Part shown: positions 39,478 through 45,360 of the stretch, one piece after another
How the letters are laid out: every line of letters begins with the position of its first letter
Position numbering within the stretch: position 1 is the first letter of the stretch
Source of the DNA: Seleniivibrio sp.
Lineage (GTDB): Bacteria > Chrysiogenota > Deferribacteres > Deferribacterales > Geovibrionaceae
Assembly: GCF_021209385.1 (NCBI RefSeq)
Contig: NZ_JAJOIL010000033.1
Location: forward strand, 1 to 45,360
Direction of reading: 5' to 3'
Length of the DNA stretch: 45,360 nt
Translations under genes and position numbers: made by a program
Notes under the pieces: model-generated
Told to the model about the DNA's origin: nothing
The model's database searches: none
The model's input: only the letters and a program-made list of their open reading frames with translations

Positions 39478-41718
39478 TCAGAATGTCTGCATTTCGTCTG
39501 CGAGGGATGCAACCTCTTCTGCTGCTGCCGCTATTTCACGCAGACCTTTTACCTGCTCGTCTGCGGCATTTTTCGCCTCTTCGGAGAGAGCCTTAAGGTT
39601 TTCTGCCGCCTCTCTGCCCTCTTCACATGCTCCGTTGACCTGTTCGACTCTGGATTCAGCCGCGTCAACGTGTCCTGAACATGTTTTATAAAGCTCGATG
39701 AGGTGCTTGCGGATCATTCCCACTTCCGTAAGGTTGTCCACTGCGTACTGGGATTTTGTTATCTGCACGCGGATGAGAGAGGTGATCTCCGCCAGTTCAT
39801 TTTGAAAGTTGATGACCTGCTCATACATTTCGTCGAGGATGTCTTTCATTTTGTCCGCGTTGTCTGCGGATTCGTTTGCAAGTGCGCGGATGTCTGCGGC
39901 AACAACAGAAAAACCTCTTCCGTATTCGCCTGAGCGTGCCGCTTCAATATTGCCGTTTACTGCAAGCATATTGGTCTGGATAGCGACGTTGTTGATGGTG
40001 TCCACGATCTTTTTGATATTGCCGAACGATTTATTCAGTACGGTCACTTCATCGTGAACGTCTTTCAGGTTGTTGATGGAAGCAACGAAACCTTTGATGA
40101 TGAGTTCTATGCCGTGTTTAAAGTCTTTGAACTGAGTTTTGAATTCACCGACAGCAGGTCTCACCTTTTCGTCAAAAATGCGTCTTGCTTCCTGAATTTT
40201 GCCGTCTTTCATGAGGTTTACTATTTCGCCTGCACCAAGGTGGACATGGTTGTGAGGTTCGCGGATACACTCGTATGCCTTTTCTTCTTTTCCGTTGTCG
40301 GGTTTATATGAGAGATACCATGAACCGAACGCGCACTTTGTGGGGTCGAGCTGTCCGTGGAATTCGTGATTGTTGTTCATCGCGTCTTCAAGCTGATCTA
40401 TGAACACGAGGTGATCCAGAGCTTTTATCTCGTCCAGTGCATTATCAACCAGCTTTCCGTGATCAGCCATGACGTGCCAGCTGTTTTTAACGTTGTTTAT
40501 GTGAGTGCTTATTTTGTCGAATTCTTTGGTGATACCGGTTATTTCTGTGAATATCTCGGTTGTTCCGGTATCCATCTGGTCGATGGCTTTGAGAACCTCG
40601 TCTGCCGATGCGTCAAGCTCTTCGATTGTGGAAGAAAGCTCTTCCGCTGCCGCCGCAACCTCTTCGGAGGATTTAGCTATGTCGGTCGACTGTTTGAGGT
40701 CGTCCGCCATTTCAGCGAGTTCCTGAGATGCAACGGTCAGTTCGCTGAACGCTTTTGTCTGTTCTTCGGTGAACTTTCCCACCTCTTCCGCCGCTGCCGC
40801 GTTCTGTTCCGCAGAGGATGCCAGCCTGTTCACAAGATCCATAGCGCGTGTGGATTCCTGACTGATTGCCACTGCACCGCTTTTGATCTTTCCGACTTCA
40901 ATGCCTATTTCATCCGTATGACTGCCGACATAGCCGCAATGTTTGGAGATGAAATCTGCTTTATAAAGGTTTGTTCTGGAAAGAATAAGGAAGCTGTCAA
41001 CCTTGCTGACAACGTGCTGAACCTGGGTGAGCGACTGATCTATAACGTTTTTAATGTTTTTTGCTGATTTTTCGGAAACTTCCGCCAGTGTGCGGACTTC
41101 GTCCGCGACAACGGCAAATCCTTTTCCGTGTTCTCCGGCTCTTGCCGCTTCAATGGCGGCGTTGAGCGCCAGAAGGTTCGTCTGGTCGGCAATTTTTGTA
41201 ACAACCTGAACTATCTGTCCGATGGAGTCCGCTTTTTCCTTAAGCTGGTCAACAAGCTGAGTTGATTCCTCAACTTTTTCCGTTGCGTCCTTAACGGAAT
41301 CTTTCAGTTCGTTTGCGGCAGTCACAGTGGATTTAACTTTTTTAATAAGTTCTGCCGTGGAGGTTTCATATTCTATGGTTGTGGAGAGTACGTTTTTTGC
41401 GTCTGTTTCAAGAGCGGTTGTGTCGTTTTTGATGCCTTCCGCGCTTCGGCTTGCCTGTGCGGAGGCTATTGTTACCTGTTCCATGGAGGCGTTAAGCTGG
41501 TTTGCCGCGCTTGAAGCCTGTTCAATAGCGGATGCCATCTCTTCGGATGCGGTGGCGAGTCTTTCCGCGTTTGACTGCTGTTTTGCCAGAGTTCTTGCTC
41601 TTGCTTTTTCAACAGCCATTTTTTTGGATTCCTCCCGTGAAGCTGCCGCTGAATCTGCATCCTTTTTTAAAATACCCGTCCTTCCGGCTAGGCTGGTGGG
41701 TTTCGCCAGCTTTTTCAT
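39478..41718 (-). CDS. Soluble chemoreceptor with two signalling hairpins and a CZB domain
   Basis: 746 aa, no membrane segment. Residues 1-40 are a basic, low-complexity lead. Tip 1 is at about 182-211 ([20 protein letters not shown]), a long coiled coil continues to about 430, a CZB-type zinc-binding domain lies at about 435-525 with H436, the [12 protein letters not shown] stretch with C462, and EPHNHVHLG near 488; tip 2 is at about 583-615 ([20 protein letters not shown]). Both tips are canonical. Two tips in one chain resemble the Vibrio DosM receptor. CZB domains sense zinc or hypochlorous acid in known receptors. I start at the ATG at 41718 with GGAGG 8 nt upstream. Confidence 0.92.
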   Translation of the reverse strand: MKKLAKPTSLAGRTGILKKDADSAAASREESKKMAVEKARARTLAKQQSNAERLATASEEMASAIEQASSAANQLNASMEQVTIASAQASRSAEGIKNDTTALETDAKNVLSTTIEYETSTAELIKKVKSTVTAANELKDSVKDATEKVEESTQLVDQLKEKADSIGQIVQVVTKIADQTNLLALNAAIEAARAGEHGKGFAVVADEVRTLAEVSEKSAKNIKNVIDQSLTQVQHVVSKVDSFLILSRTNLYKADFISKHCGYVGSHTDEIGIEVGKIKSGAVAISQESTRAMDLVNRLASSAEQNAAAAEEVGKFTEEQTKAFSELTVASQELAEMADDLKQSTDIAKSSEEVAAAAEELSSTIEELDASADEVLKAIDQMDTGTTEIFTEITGITKEFDKISTHINNVKNSWHVMADHGKLVDNALDEIKALDHLVFIDQLEDAMNNNHEFHGQLDPTKCAFGSWYLSYKPDNGKEEKAYECIREPHNHVHLGAGEIVNLMKDGKIQEARRIFDEKVRPAVGEFKTQFKDFKHGIELIIKGFVASINNLKDVHDEVTVLNKSFGNIKKIVDTINNVAIQTNMLAVNGNIEAARSGEYGRGFSVVAADIRALANESADNADKMKDILDEMYEQVINFQNELAEITSLIRVQITKSQYAVDNLTEVGMIRKHLIELYKTCSGHVDAAESRVEQVNGACEEGREAAENLKALSEEAKNAADEQVKGLREIAAAAEEVASLADEMQTF

Positions 41719-41739
41719 AATCGATACCTCCAAATGAAC

Positions 41740-43239
41740 CTAATATATTTTTATATCACTAATCTTATCAGAATCGAAAGACGCTTTCAGCGTGAAATCG
41801 GTTTCCCTACCAGAATTAACATCTTTTGCGGTGATGGTTACGATGCCGCTGTCGTCTATGATGAAACAGATATCAATCAATTTCTCTTCTTCGCTATTTT
41901 CCACTGTAAAATCGAATTTTGCAAGGCTAATGAAGTATTCCGGATCGTCTTCCGGACTGTCGGAAACGTTAAGACTTGAGTGTGCGGTATCCTGCAGAAC
42001 ATGAACCGTTATATCGTTTATGTCGTCACTTGCCGTTGTGAACGTCTGTGTGAAAGATACGGGGTAGGGTTCGTTTTTCCGCATAATGACTTCAAACATT
42101 CCGTTGTCGTCTTCAAGCCCCATGTTGTGGCTTGTGACATCGAAAAAAGTTCTGTCGCCCAGAAGCCCCAGACGCATTGCGGCGTTTGTTGCCGCGCCGC
42201 AGACCACAGCCTCTTCGGGGTTCAGGTCTTTGCTGACTGATGCTCCGAACATTTCTTCTATGAATGCGCGCACGTTGCATATCCTGCTTGCGCCGCCCAC
42301 AGGAAGCACACGGCTTATGTCTTCAGGTTTTATGTTGTTCTCTTTAAGAAGTCCCTCGGTAATATCGCGGATGCCCTGAATGATGGGTTCGGTTATCTTA
42401 CCGAAGAGCTGTTTGTTCAGCTCCATCTTGAAATGCAGAGGACCTTTGGGGGTTATGGTTATGTATGGAATAACAAGATTTGTTTCGTTAAGGCTGGAAA
42501 GCTCCATTTTTGCTTTTTCCGCCTGAAAAAGTAACTGCTGATAGGCTATCGGGTCGGTTTTCAGGTCTATGCCGTGGAGTTTACGGAATTCTTCGTTGAG
42601 ATAGTCCGCAACTGCAACGTCAAAATCTACGCCGCCTATCTGTGTTGAGCCGCCTGTGGCTTTGACTTTCAAGCAGTCCTTGTTCAGCTCTATGAGGCTT
42701 ATGTCGAGCGTCCCGCCGCCAAGGTCGAAAACAAGGCATAGTTCGTTCTCTTTTTTGCCTATGTTGTTGTAGTATATCGCTGCGGCAGTGGGTTCGTTGA
42801 GCAGCGCAATAACCTCAAAACCCGCAGTCTGCGCCGCCGCACGGACAGCTTCCCGCTGGAGGTGGTCAAAATATGCAGGAACGGTTATGACGGCTTCCGC
42901 CGTGTCGTCACCTGTATAGTCTTTGTGCAGGTTTTTGAGCTTTTTAAAGAACAGAGCAGCCAGTTCCACCGCTGTGAAGTTTTTGCCGTATATCGAGAAT
43001 TCTTTATCGGATCCCATATATCTTTTGACGTTGGATATGGTGTTTTCCGATTCAAGCATCTGCATACTGCGGGCATTGTCGCCCGTAACAGCTTCCTTAC
43101 CGTTTTTGAAATATATCACAGACGGCAGGAATCGTTTTCCGCTGTCGGATGAAATGACCTCGATGGTTCCCTTCTCCTTAAATATTGCTATCATGGAGTT
43201 TGTAGTGCCGAAATCTATTCCGACGGGATATCTGCTCAT
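41740..43239 (-). CDS. Hsp70/DnaK-family ATPase, short form
   Basis: 499 aa versus about 640 for DnaK. The actin-like ATPase half (about 1-365) has all phosphate and adenosine motifs: VGIDFGTTNSMIA, FDLGGGTLDIS near residue 172, and LPVGGASRICNVRAF near 322. The beta-sandwich substrate-binding part (about 370-495) is recognisable (GIVTITAKDVNSGRETD), but the helical lid and the acidic C-terminal tail are missing. No dnaJ or grpE lies nearby. Located between parA-like and the receptor gene and overlapping parA by ATGA, it is presumably dedicated to array assembly or receptor folding. Confidence 0.9.
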   Translation of the reverse strand: MSRYPVGIDFGTTNSMIAIFKEKGTIEVISSDSGKRFLPSVIYFKNGKEAVTGDNARSMQMLESENTISNVKRYMGSDKEFSIYGKNFTAVELAALFFKKLKNLHKDYTGDDTAEAVITVPAYFDHLQREAVRAAAQTAGFEVIALLNEPTAAAIYYNNIGKKENELCLVFDLGGGTLDISLIELNKDCLKVKATGGSTQIGGVDFDVAVADYLNEEFRKLHGIDLKTDPIAYQQLLFQAEKAKMELSSLNETNLVIPYITITPKGPLHFKMELNKQLFGKITEPIIQGIRDITEGLLKENNIKPEDISRVLPVGGASRICNVRAFIEEMFGASVSKDLNPEEAVVCGAATNAAMRLGLLGDRTFFDVTSHNMGLEDDNGMFEVIMRKNEPYPVSFTQTFTTASDDINDITVHVLQDTAHSSLNVSDSPEDDPEYFISLAKFDFTVENSEEEKLIDICFIIDDSGIVTITAKDVNSGRETDFTLKASFDSDKISDIKIY

Positions 43240-44024
43240 TTGGACGCTCCTTTAGCGATTGTTACTTTTTCAAGTATAAAATCGGCTAAAAGATTGAAAT
43301 CCATACACCCTCTGCTGTTAGGAGCGAATAAATTTATAGGAATTCTGTATTCCGGTGCCTCGGCTATCCTGATATCGTTGCGGATTCGGGGTGATATCAT
43401 CTGTTCACCGAAGTTTTCGTTTATCTCTTTCATAACGCGTTTGGAGTGGTTGCTGCGGATGTCGTACTGGTTGGGGATGATGCCGCACATGCGCAGATCA
43501 GGATTAAACGCAGCGTTGATGCGGTAGATGGTCTGGGTGAGCTGTGCCAGCCCCTCTATGGCGAGGAAATTGAGCAATATCGGGATGAAAACCGATTCCG
43601 CAGCCGACAGTGCGTTCAGCGTGAGTGCCGCTACAGTGGGCGGTGTGTCTATAAGTATGCAGTCGTAATCGTTTCTGAAATCAAGTAAAACTTTCTTGAG
43701 CTGACCTTCGGGATTTTGACCGTCAAGAAGCTGTTTGATGAATGATGATGAGAAAGATGTGGATGCAGGCAGAACGTCGTAAAGCCCGTGTTCCGTGCGG
43801 AACAGAGTGTCTTTTCCGCTGCATTTGCCAAGCAGTGCGTCATAAATGCTGAGGTATGTGTCATATGTGTTGACGCCCGACCAGAAAGATAAGTGTGCCT
43901 GCGGGTCGAGGTCTACGGTCAGCACCCGATACCCGCGGCTTCCAAGTACCCCCGCCGTGTTGACCACTGTGGAGGTTTTCCCGCTGCCGCCTTTTTTGTT
44001 TGCAAATGTGATTACTGCTGACAT
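43236..44024 (-). CDS. ParA/Soj-type partition ATPase of the chemosensory operon
   Basis: 262 aa. The deviant Walker A KKGGSGKTSTVVNTAG is at residues 10-25, VDLDPQAHLS near 38 is motif II, and YDCILIDTPPTVAALTLNAL near 120 the Walker B. No helix-turn-helix N-terminus and no parB beside it, so it is not plasmid partition; ParA-like PpfA in Rhodobacter and ParC in Vibrio position chemoreceptor arrays, and this is the likely role here. I start at the ATG at 44024; the in-frame TTG at 44033 lies inside the -10 box. First gene of the operon that ends with the GGDEF-EAL protein. Confidence 0.9.
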   Translation of the reverse strand: MSAVITFANKKGGSGKTSTVVNTAGVLGSRGYRVLTVDLDPQAHLSFWSGVNTYDTYLSIYDALLGKCSGKDTLFRTEHGLYDVLPASTSFSSSFIKQLLDGQNPEGQLKKVLLDFRNDYDCILIDTPPTVAALTLNALSAAESVFIPILLNFLAIEGLAQLTQTIYRINAAFNPDLRMCGIIPNQYDIRSNHSKRVMKEINENFGEQMISPRIRNDIRIAEAPEYRIPINLFAPNSRGCMDFNLLADFILEKVTIAKGASK

Positions 44025-44032
44025 AGTAGACA

Positions 44033-44038
44033 ATTATA
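44033..44038 (-). promoter_or_regulatory. Consensus -10 box for the chemosensory operon
   Basis: TATAAT on the minus strand, ending 8 bp before the ATG at 44024, so the message would begin almost at the start codon. I see no recognisable -35 at 16-18 bp and no ribosome binding site. The 72-bp gap also has to serve the divergent gmhB-like gene. Confidence 0.5.
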
Positions 44039-44096
44039 GTGTACATTTAAAAATTATGCTACATTGATATTCATGAAAAAAACACGCGGAGATGGT

Positions 44097-44630
44097 ATGG
44101 AGAAGGCACTTTTTCTGGACAGAGACGGCATAATCAACGTCGATAAAGGGTACCTTTACAGGTCGGAGGATATCGAGTTCATAGACGGAATATTCGATCT
44201 GTGTCTTTTTGCGAATTTCAAAGGCTATAAGATAATTGTGGTGACAAATCAGGCAGGGGTGGACAGAGGTTTTTACACGGAAGAGGACGTTCAGACTTTG
44301 CATAAATGGATGAGGGTGCAGTTTGAGATGCGCGGTGTTGAGCTGACTGATTTCTTTTATTGCCCGCACCATCCGGATTTCACAGGCGAGTGCGGATGCC
44401 GCAAGCCTAACCCCGGTATGCTCCTGATGGCAATGACAATGTATGATATAGATGCTTCAAAATCCGTTATGGTGGGTGATAAGGTCTCTGATATGCAGGC
44501 GGGCAAATCCGCAGGCGTGGGGCTTAATATCATTGTCGCCAGCCAGTATGCCGACGCAAAACCGGATGAGGCGGACGAAATTTTTTCAAGTGTCAAAGAG
44601 GTCTACGAATTTCTGAAAGGGAGACTTTGA
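44097..44630 (+). CDS. gmhB: HAD-IIIA phosphatase, D-glycero-heptose-1,7-bisphosphate type
   Basis: 177 aa. HAD motif I LFLDRDGIINV at residues 5-15, motif II TNQAGV near 52, motif III region CRKPNPGML near 102, and motif IV MVGDKVSDMQAG near 125. Cysteines and histidines in CPHHPDFTGECGC form the zinc-binding loop typical of GmhB/HisB-N. It should dephosphorylate heptose 1,7-bisphosphate for LPS core synthesis, fitting the heptosyltransferases at 2905-4879; histidinol-phosphatase activity is the main alternative. I start at the ATG at 44097 with GGAG 5 nt upstream; earlier in-frame starts lack a site. Confidence 0.85.
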   Translation: MEKALFLDRDGIINVDKGYLYRSEDIEFIDGIFDLCLFANFKGYKIIVVTNQAGVDRGFYTEEDVQTLHKWMRVQFEMRGVELTDFFYCPHHPDFTGECGCRKPNPGMLLMAMTMYDIDASKSVMVGDKVSDMQAGKSAGVGLNIIVASQYADAKPDEADEIFSSVKEVYEFLKGRL

Positions 44631-44633
44631 TTT

Positions 44634-44671
44634 TCCTCCCTCCTTTGGCAAAGGAGGGTCGGGGTGGATTT
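44634..44671. repeat. Half copy of the double-hairpin element
   Basis: CCTCCCTCCTTTGGCAAAGG and the following AGGGTCGGGGTGGATTT are the reverse complement of the right half of the elements at 2801-2886 and 6477-6562. Only one hairpin and one arm are left. It lies 4 bp after gmhB and next to a REP-like element. Confidence 0.8.
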
Positions 44672-44678
44672 ATACTTT

Positions 44679-44705
44679 TCGTCATTGCGAGGAATTTAAT
44701 GACGA
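44679..44705. repeat. REP-like element, single unit
   Basis: TCGTCATT (44679-44686), an 11-nt loop and AATGACGA (44698-44705) form a perfect 8-bp hairpin; the following GCAGTC continues the REP-like consensus GTCATTGCGAGG...ACGAAGCAATC seen at 23653-23721. Confidence 0.6.
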
Positions 44706-44717
44706 AGCAGTCTATTT

Positions 44718-45215
44718 TTAAACGTCCTTCTTTTCTTCCTCAGCCTTCTTCTTATCTCTTTCCGCTATAGCTTTAAGGATTTTCTTTTGATGTTCAAGTA
44801 TTTCATTTTTGTAAGAAGAATTAGGTGAAAGCGTTACTACTGCTTTTCTAATGCACTTTTGAGCTTCATCTACATCTCCCATATCCATTAGAATTACCGC
44901 TTTTGTATCTAAGATATATGGGTCTTTGTCATTAAACTCTAGAGCTTTATTAACAGCTTTCAAAGCTTCTTCTTTTTTATTTAATTTATTGAGAACGAAA
45001 CCAATATTATTCCATACACCATGAGAGTCAGGTTTAATATGTTTCGCTTTTTCAAAGGCTTCCAGAGCTTCTTCGTAATTCATTATTTGCCCGAGTGAAA
45101 TTCCCATATTATTCCATGCTTGATAGTTATCCGGTTCAATATTAATTGCCTTTTCATAAGCATTTATGGCGTCACTAAATCTCCCGCCAGCACTTGCTTT
45201 ATCACCTATTGCCAT
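44718..45215 (-). CDS. TPR-repeat protein, 5' end probably lost to an IS insertion
   Basis: 165 aa from the first ATG, with four TPR units of 34 residues (for example FSDAINAYEKAINIEPDNYQAW, YEEALEAFEKAKHIKPDS, KEEALKAVNKALEFNDKD) and a lysine-rich tail. The frame stays open upstream of the ATG as ...TIRLEAIEW, and the W and G positions of a TPR helix are met only by including those residues, so the true protein began further right. It then meets an IS3-family end at 45242. The stretch is AT-richer than its neighbours. It could still be expressed from the internal ATG, but it lacks a ribosome binding site. No partner gene is visible. Confidence 0.7.
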   Translation of the reverse strand: MAIGDKASAGGRFSDAINAYEKAINIEPDNYQAWNNMGISLGQIMNYEEALEAFEKAKHIKPDSHGVWNNIGFVLNKLNKKEEALKAVNKALEFNDKDPYILDTKAVILMDMGDVDEAQKCIRKAVVTLSPNSSYKNEILEHQKKILKAIAERDKKKAEEEKKDV

Positions 45216-45241
45216 CCATTCAATGGCTTCTAGTCTTATAG

Positions 45242-45360
45242 TGGACCTATTGTCAAGACATCAGTTTACTATTTCTTAGTAAATATTATGCCGCCATCTT
45301 CATCTGATTCATGTGCACTTCCATAGGTCTCTTATATCCCAAAGCTGAATGCAGCCTTCT
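45242..45360 (-). mobile_element. End of an IS3-family insertion sequence, partial
   Basis: The boundary is a TG-starting terminal sequence TGGACCTATTGTCAAGACA at 45242-45260. Inside it is the C-terminus of an IS3-type transposase. The other end lies beyond the window, so the target duplication cannot be read. Confidence 0.7.
45286..45360 (-). CDS. IS3-family transposase OrfB, C-terminal fragment
   Basis: The last 24 codons and the stop of an integrase-core transposase: RRLHSALGYKRPMEVH followed by MNQMKMAA. The H-S-A-L-G-Y block is the standard end of IS3-group OrfB proteins. The rest of the gene continues past 45360. Confidence 0.8.
   Translation of the reverse strand, partial: RRLHSALGYKRPMEVHMNQMKMAA

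Noticed and set aside
43236-44024. Plasmid or chromosome partition locus
   Set aside because: The ParA-like gene has no parB partner or parS-like sites, and it is co-transcribed with chemosensory genes.
44634-44662. Terminator for gmhB formed by the hairpin CCCTCCTTT...AAAGGAGGG
   Set aside because: No T run follows the stem; the sequence is part of a dispersed repeat.
1-45360. tRNA, rRNA, CRISPR array or prophage
   Set aside because: I found no cloverleaf, no regularly spaced identical repeats with spacers, and no phage structural or integrase genes.

Overview
The window reads as a chromosomal segment of a Gram-negative, motile bacterium: it carries LPS-type heptosyltransferases, a heptose-phosphate phosphatase, a full chemosensory operon and a heme pathway that starts from glutamyl-tRNA. 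Gene density is high, stop/start overlaps of the ATGA and TGATG type are frequent, and leaders are short. Gene content and protein style remind me of Deferribacterota (Denitrovibrio/Geovibrio/Seleniivibrio-like), but this is an impression that only a marker-gene search could confirm.

Layout. 1-2583 (minus): pheA-hisC-aroF aromatic amino acid operon, with aroF cut by the window edge. 2719-4879 (plus): two GT9 heptosyltransferases, the second broken by a frameshift in a T run. 4866-6390: a divergent tetR / EamA exporter pair with two palindromes between them. 6392-10113 (plus): transketolase-rlmB behind a near-consensus promoter, then rlmH and a DksA/TraR zinc-finger gene ending in a clear terminator. 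10156-15806 (plus): lower glycolysis genes gpmI, gap and pgk, interleaved with comF and a PAS/coiled-coil protein, closed by a strong terminator. 15974-17076: a Nudix hydrolase facing a DUF815 ATPase. 17066-21715 (minus): heme operon hemX-hemA-hemC-hemD-hemB-DUF815. 21949-25501: DUF2156 protein, TauE/SafE permease, nth and larC.

25476-44024 (minus) is the most unusual part: about 18.5 kb of co-oriented, tightly packed genes in the order parA-like, hsp70-like, soluble double-hairpin chemoreceptor with a CZB domain, triple-CheW protein, cheB, STAS, cheY (frameshifted in an A7 run), HEAT-repeat protein, cheR, cheY, large multi-HPt cheA, single REC, degenerate receptor-like protein with a CheZ-like motif, REC-HPt, and a four-PAS GGDEF-EAL protein. 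No receptor in it has a membrane segment. I read it as a cytoplasmic chemosensory array with its own positioning ATPase and a dedicated Hsp70, possibly coupled to c-di-GMP. 

44097-45360: a gmhB-type phosphatase, then AT-richer accessory DNA with a TPR gene whose 5' end is abutted by the end of an IS3-family element.

Three kinds of intergenic palindromic elements are scattered through the window: a double-hairpin element (2801-2886, 6477-6562, half copy 44634-44671), a REP-like element (23653-23721, 44679-44705), and a 119-bp long palindrome (15817-15935). Two genes are broken at homopolymer runs. These are either real mutations, slippage sites, or sequence errors.
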